Positions 62,024 through 64,000 of a DNA stretch of 64,000 nucleotides are shown piece after piece (position 1 is the stretch's first letter; each line of letters starts with the position of its first letter). This DNA comes from Planctomycetota bacterium (GTDB lineage: Bacteria; Planctomycetota; GCA-002687715; DRQF01). The DNA is taken from contig DRQF01000120.1 of NCBI GenBank assembly GCA_011369445.1, forward strand, positions 1 to 64,000. Direction: 5' to 3'. The position numbers and the translations under genes are program-made. The notes below the pieces were generated by a model. It was not told the origin of the DNA, did no database searches, and saw only the letters and a program-made list of their open reading frames with translations.

Positions 62024-63856
62024 TCAGCGCGTGGAAAGCACCATCCGACCGTGCTCGGGGTCGTTCTCCATGCGGAACTTGGAGAGGAAATCCATTCCCA
62101 AAAGCCCCTTTTGTCCGAGGCCCGGAAGATCTCCCACGATGACCGACAGCCCGGTGACCTCGAGGGGGCCGAGCCCGAGCGCGCGGGTCGGGGTGTAGGG
62201 AAGAATGCGCTCGCTTCCAGCCGTCTTGACCTTGACCTTCGGGATGCGATTCGAAAGATCGAGTCCCGCCCTGCGGGCCAGCCCGACCGGCACCATCGTG
62301 CTCGTCGCTCCCGTGTCGAGGATGAAATCTCCCCCGACTCCGTTCACCGTCACCTGAACGACGACACTGCGGGAGCCTGGTGGATAGTCGATCAGCATGC
62401 GCCCCGGCCCAGCCGTGAATCGCTCCGCCCGGCGAATCTCCGGCCAGAGGACCTCGGCGAGGGAGCCGTCGAGGTTCATGGCTTCCCGGTACGCCTCAAT
62501 CGCCCCTTGGTAGTCCCGCAGGCGCAAAAGGAGGTCTCCCTCGAGGCGCGCCAACTCTCCGCTGAGGACGCCCAGCGCCCGCGCCCCATCGACGACATCC
62601 AGGGATGAACGGATCCTCCCCGACTTCGCGAGTTCCTTCGCCCAGGAGAGATGGAGCTCGGCGAGGGGTTCACGGATGTCGCCGTGGCCCTCGGGATCGT
62701 CTCGTTGCGCATCAAGAGCCTCCGAGACCGCGCGAGCAAAGTCCCGGAGGGCCCGGGCGGCCCGCATGCGTTCCCAGTGGAAGTCGCCGTCATTCGGAAA
62801 GTCGCCGAGGGCCTCGTCCAACCAGAGAGCTCGCCGGCGCGCGGCCCGCGCCAACGGTGCCGCGTCGAGCCTCGCCCAGTGGCACTCACGCATCTCCTCG
62901 CCCACCGACTCGCGCAGACCCGGATCCCGGGCGAGCGCGTCCCGGTACGAAACAAGGGCGTCGCCGTAGCGACGGTAAGCCTTCAGGCGTCTGGCGCGAG
63001 CGAGGTGACCCGCCGCGGTTTCATCGAAGAAGAGACGCTTGAACTCGACGAGAGACATGTCGGTCCTCTCGAATTGCTCCAGGTTGGCGGCGCCGACAGG
63101 AAGAAAGGATTCCCCGGCCACCGCCGCGCCTTCCGGCGGGACGAGCCCCAAGAGCCGATCGAACCGGTCGAAGACCGCGCCCCCGGCCGCGCCGCATCCC
63201 CGCACGTCGAGAACCCCCACGGCAAGACCCAGTTTCTCGTCATAGGAGGTCTCGATCCATTCCGTGGGGACACCCTCGGCGCGGCCCGCACCCCGCACCC
63301 AAACGCCCACGGGTGGCGAGGGAGCCGTCCCCGCCAGTTCCACCACGTCGCCCATCACCGGCCCGACGACGGCCAACCGAAGAGTCCGAGAACGCCCGAG
63401 CACCTTCAACGCACCCACGGCACGCCCCTGCTCGTCGACCAGACCGACCGCACCATCGATGAGAACCTGAGGAACCAGCCATCCGGCGGCCCCAAGCATC
63501 TCGACGCGCACCGGAACCCCCACACCCTCGCGGAGGCGTCTCCCGTCCGCGCCGACCGAAGCCAAGGGCACCACGGCAGGGCGCCTCGGGGAGGGGTCTT
63601 CCTTTCCCTCAGGCCGAGGACTCTCGGCCACCGGACTCTCCTTCTCCACCGGCGCGGTCCTTGGCTCCAAGAGTGGGTCGGGAGCCTCTGTTGTCTCCTG
63701 AAAGTCCTTCACCGGAGGCAACATGGCGTCTCCCTGCTCCTCATCGGAAGGCTCTGGGGCGGTCATCCGACCCAGGAGAAACCCCACCCCCAGGAGCAGA
63801 ACGGACCCCAAGACCATGAAGAGAGCTTTCCTTGGCATCGACTTATCCGTACTCAT
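62024..63856 (-). CDS. Membrane-anchored clan-AA aspartic protease (retropepsin-like) with TPR region and degenerate trypsin-like region
   Basis: N-terminal TM; VNGVGGDFILDTGATSTMVPVGLARRAGLDL...KGLLGMDFLSKFRM; TPR-like GDALVSYRDALARDPGL; GCGAAGGAVFDRFDRLLGLVPPEG. Confidence 0.75.
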   Translation of the reverse strand: MSTDKSMPRKALFMVLGSVLLLGVGFLLGRMTAPEPSDEEQGDAMLPPVKDFQETTEAPDPLLEPRTAPVEKESPVAESPRPEGKEDPSPRRPAVVPLASVGADGRRLREGVGVPVRVEMLGAAGWLVPQVLIDGAVGLVDEQGRAVGALKVLGRSRTLRLAVVGPVMGDVVELAGTAPSPPVGVWVRGAGRAEGVPTEWIETSYDEKLGLAVGVLDVRGCGAAGGAVFDRFDRLLGLVPPEGAAVAGESFLPVGAANLEQFERTDMSLVEFKRLFFDETAAGHLARARRLKAYRRYGDALVSYRDALARDPGLRESVGEEMRECHWARLDAAPLARAARRRALWLDEALGDFPNDGDFHWERMRAARALRDFARAVSEALDAQRDDPEGHGDIREPLAELHLSWAKELAKSGRIRSSLDVVDGARALGVLSGELARLEGDLLLRLRDYQGAIEAYREAMNLDGSLAEVLWPEIRRAERFTAGPGRMLIDYPPGSRSVVVQVTVNGVGGDFILDTGATSTMVPVGLARRAGLDLSNRIPKVKVKTAGSERILPYTPTRALGLGPLEVTGLSVIVGDLPGLGQKGLLGMDFLSKFRMENDPEHGRMVLSTR

Positions 63857-64000
63857 CCTCCCTCGTCCCTCCGACCGAGCAGGATACCTTCCGAGAGATG
63901 AAAACTCGAAAGATTTGACACGGTAGGCCTCCACGGGGAAGATACACATCGCCCTTCATTTGCAGATCGTTAGGTCGAGAGGGTTCCATCGTGGGCGCCC

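Noticed and set aside
1-64000. CRISPR array / cas genes
   Set aside because: No regularly spaced short repeats or Cas-like translations seen.

Overview
The window is high-GC and densely coding. Its gene content and protein styles (FMN-type oxidoreductases, many secreted/anchored proteins, FGE-fused Ser/Thr kinase, imuA-imuB-dnaE2 cassette) look like a large-genome environmental bacterium, possibly Planctomycetota-like; that taxonomy is inference only. Bases 1-4.4 kb look like a degraded mobile island: a nucleotidyltransferase fragment, an IS256-type insertion sequence with imperfect terminal inverted repeats, a tyrosine-recombinase C-terminal remnant cut by the IS, and an intact AbiEi/AbiEii-like (type IV toxin-antitoxin-like) gene pair. 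The pair is preceded by two copies of a palindromic operator-like site, and the region abuts a tRNA-Val(UAC) gene. The rest is mostly housekeeping and envelope genes: e(P4)-type acid phosphatase, biotin ligase, hemB, IMPACT/YigZ, a 2-aminobenzoyl-CoA monooxygenase/reductase-like fusion, FMN-glutamate synthase, tandem carboxypeptidase-regulatory-like proteins, MBL hydrolase, a peptidase/glycosyltransferase/flippase operon, Nif3, methyltransferase, aceE, pepN, a porin, and a VPS10/BNR protein. Features most worth follow-up: (i) a lexA-imuA-imuB-dnaE2 mutasome locus with three CTGT-N8-ACAG-type SOS boxes, two of them inside the 3' end of imuA; (ii) a ~1530-aa protein fusing a degenerate kinase, an active kinase, a TM helix, four Ig-like/helical repeats and an FGE-like domain; (iii) the duplicated operator of the AbiE-like pair; (iv) a gluzincin-like peptidase translationally coupled to a glycan/protein-glycosylation-type operon; (v) a retropepsin-like protein with a degenerate trypsin-like region. 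All family names come from reading the translations; no database search was run.
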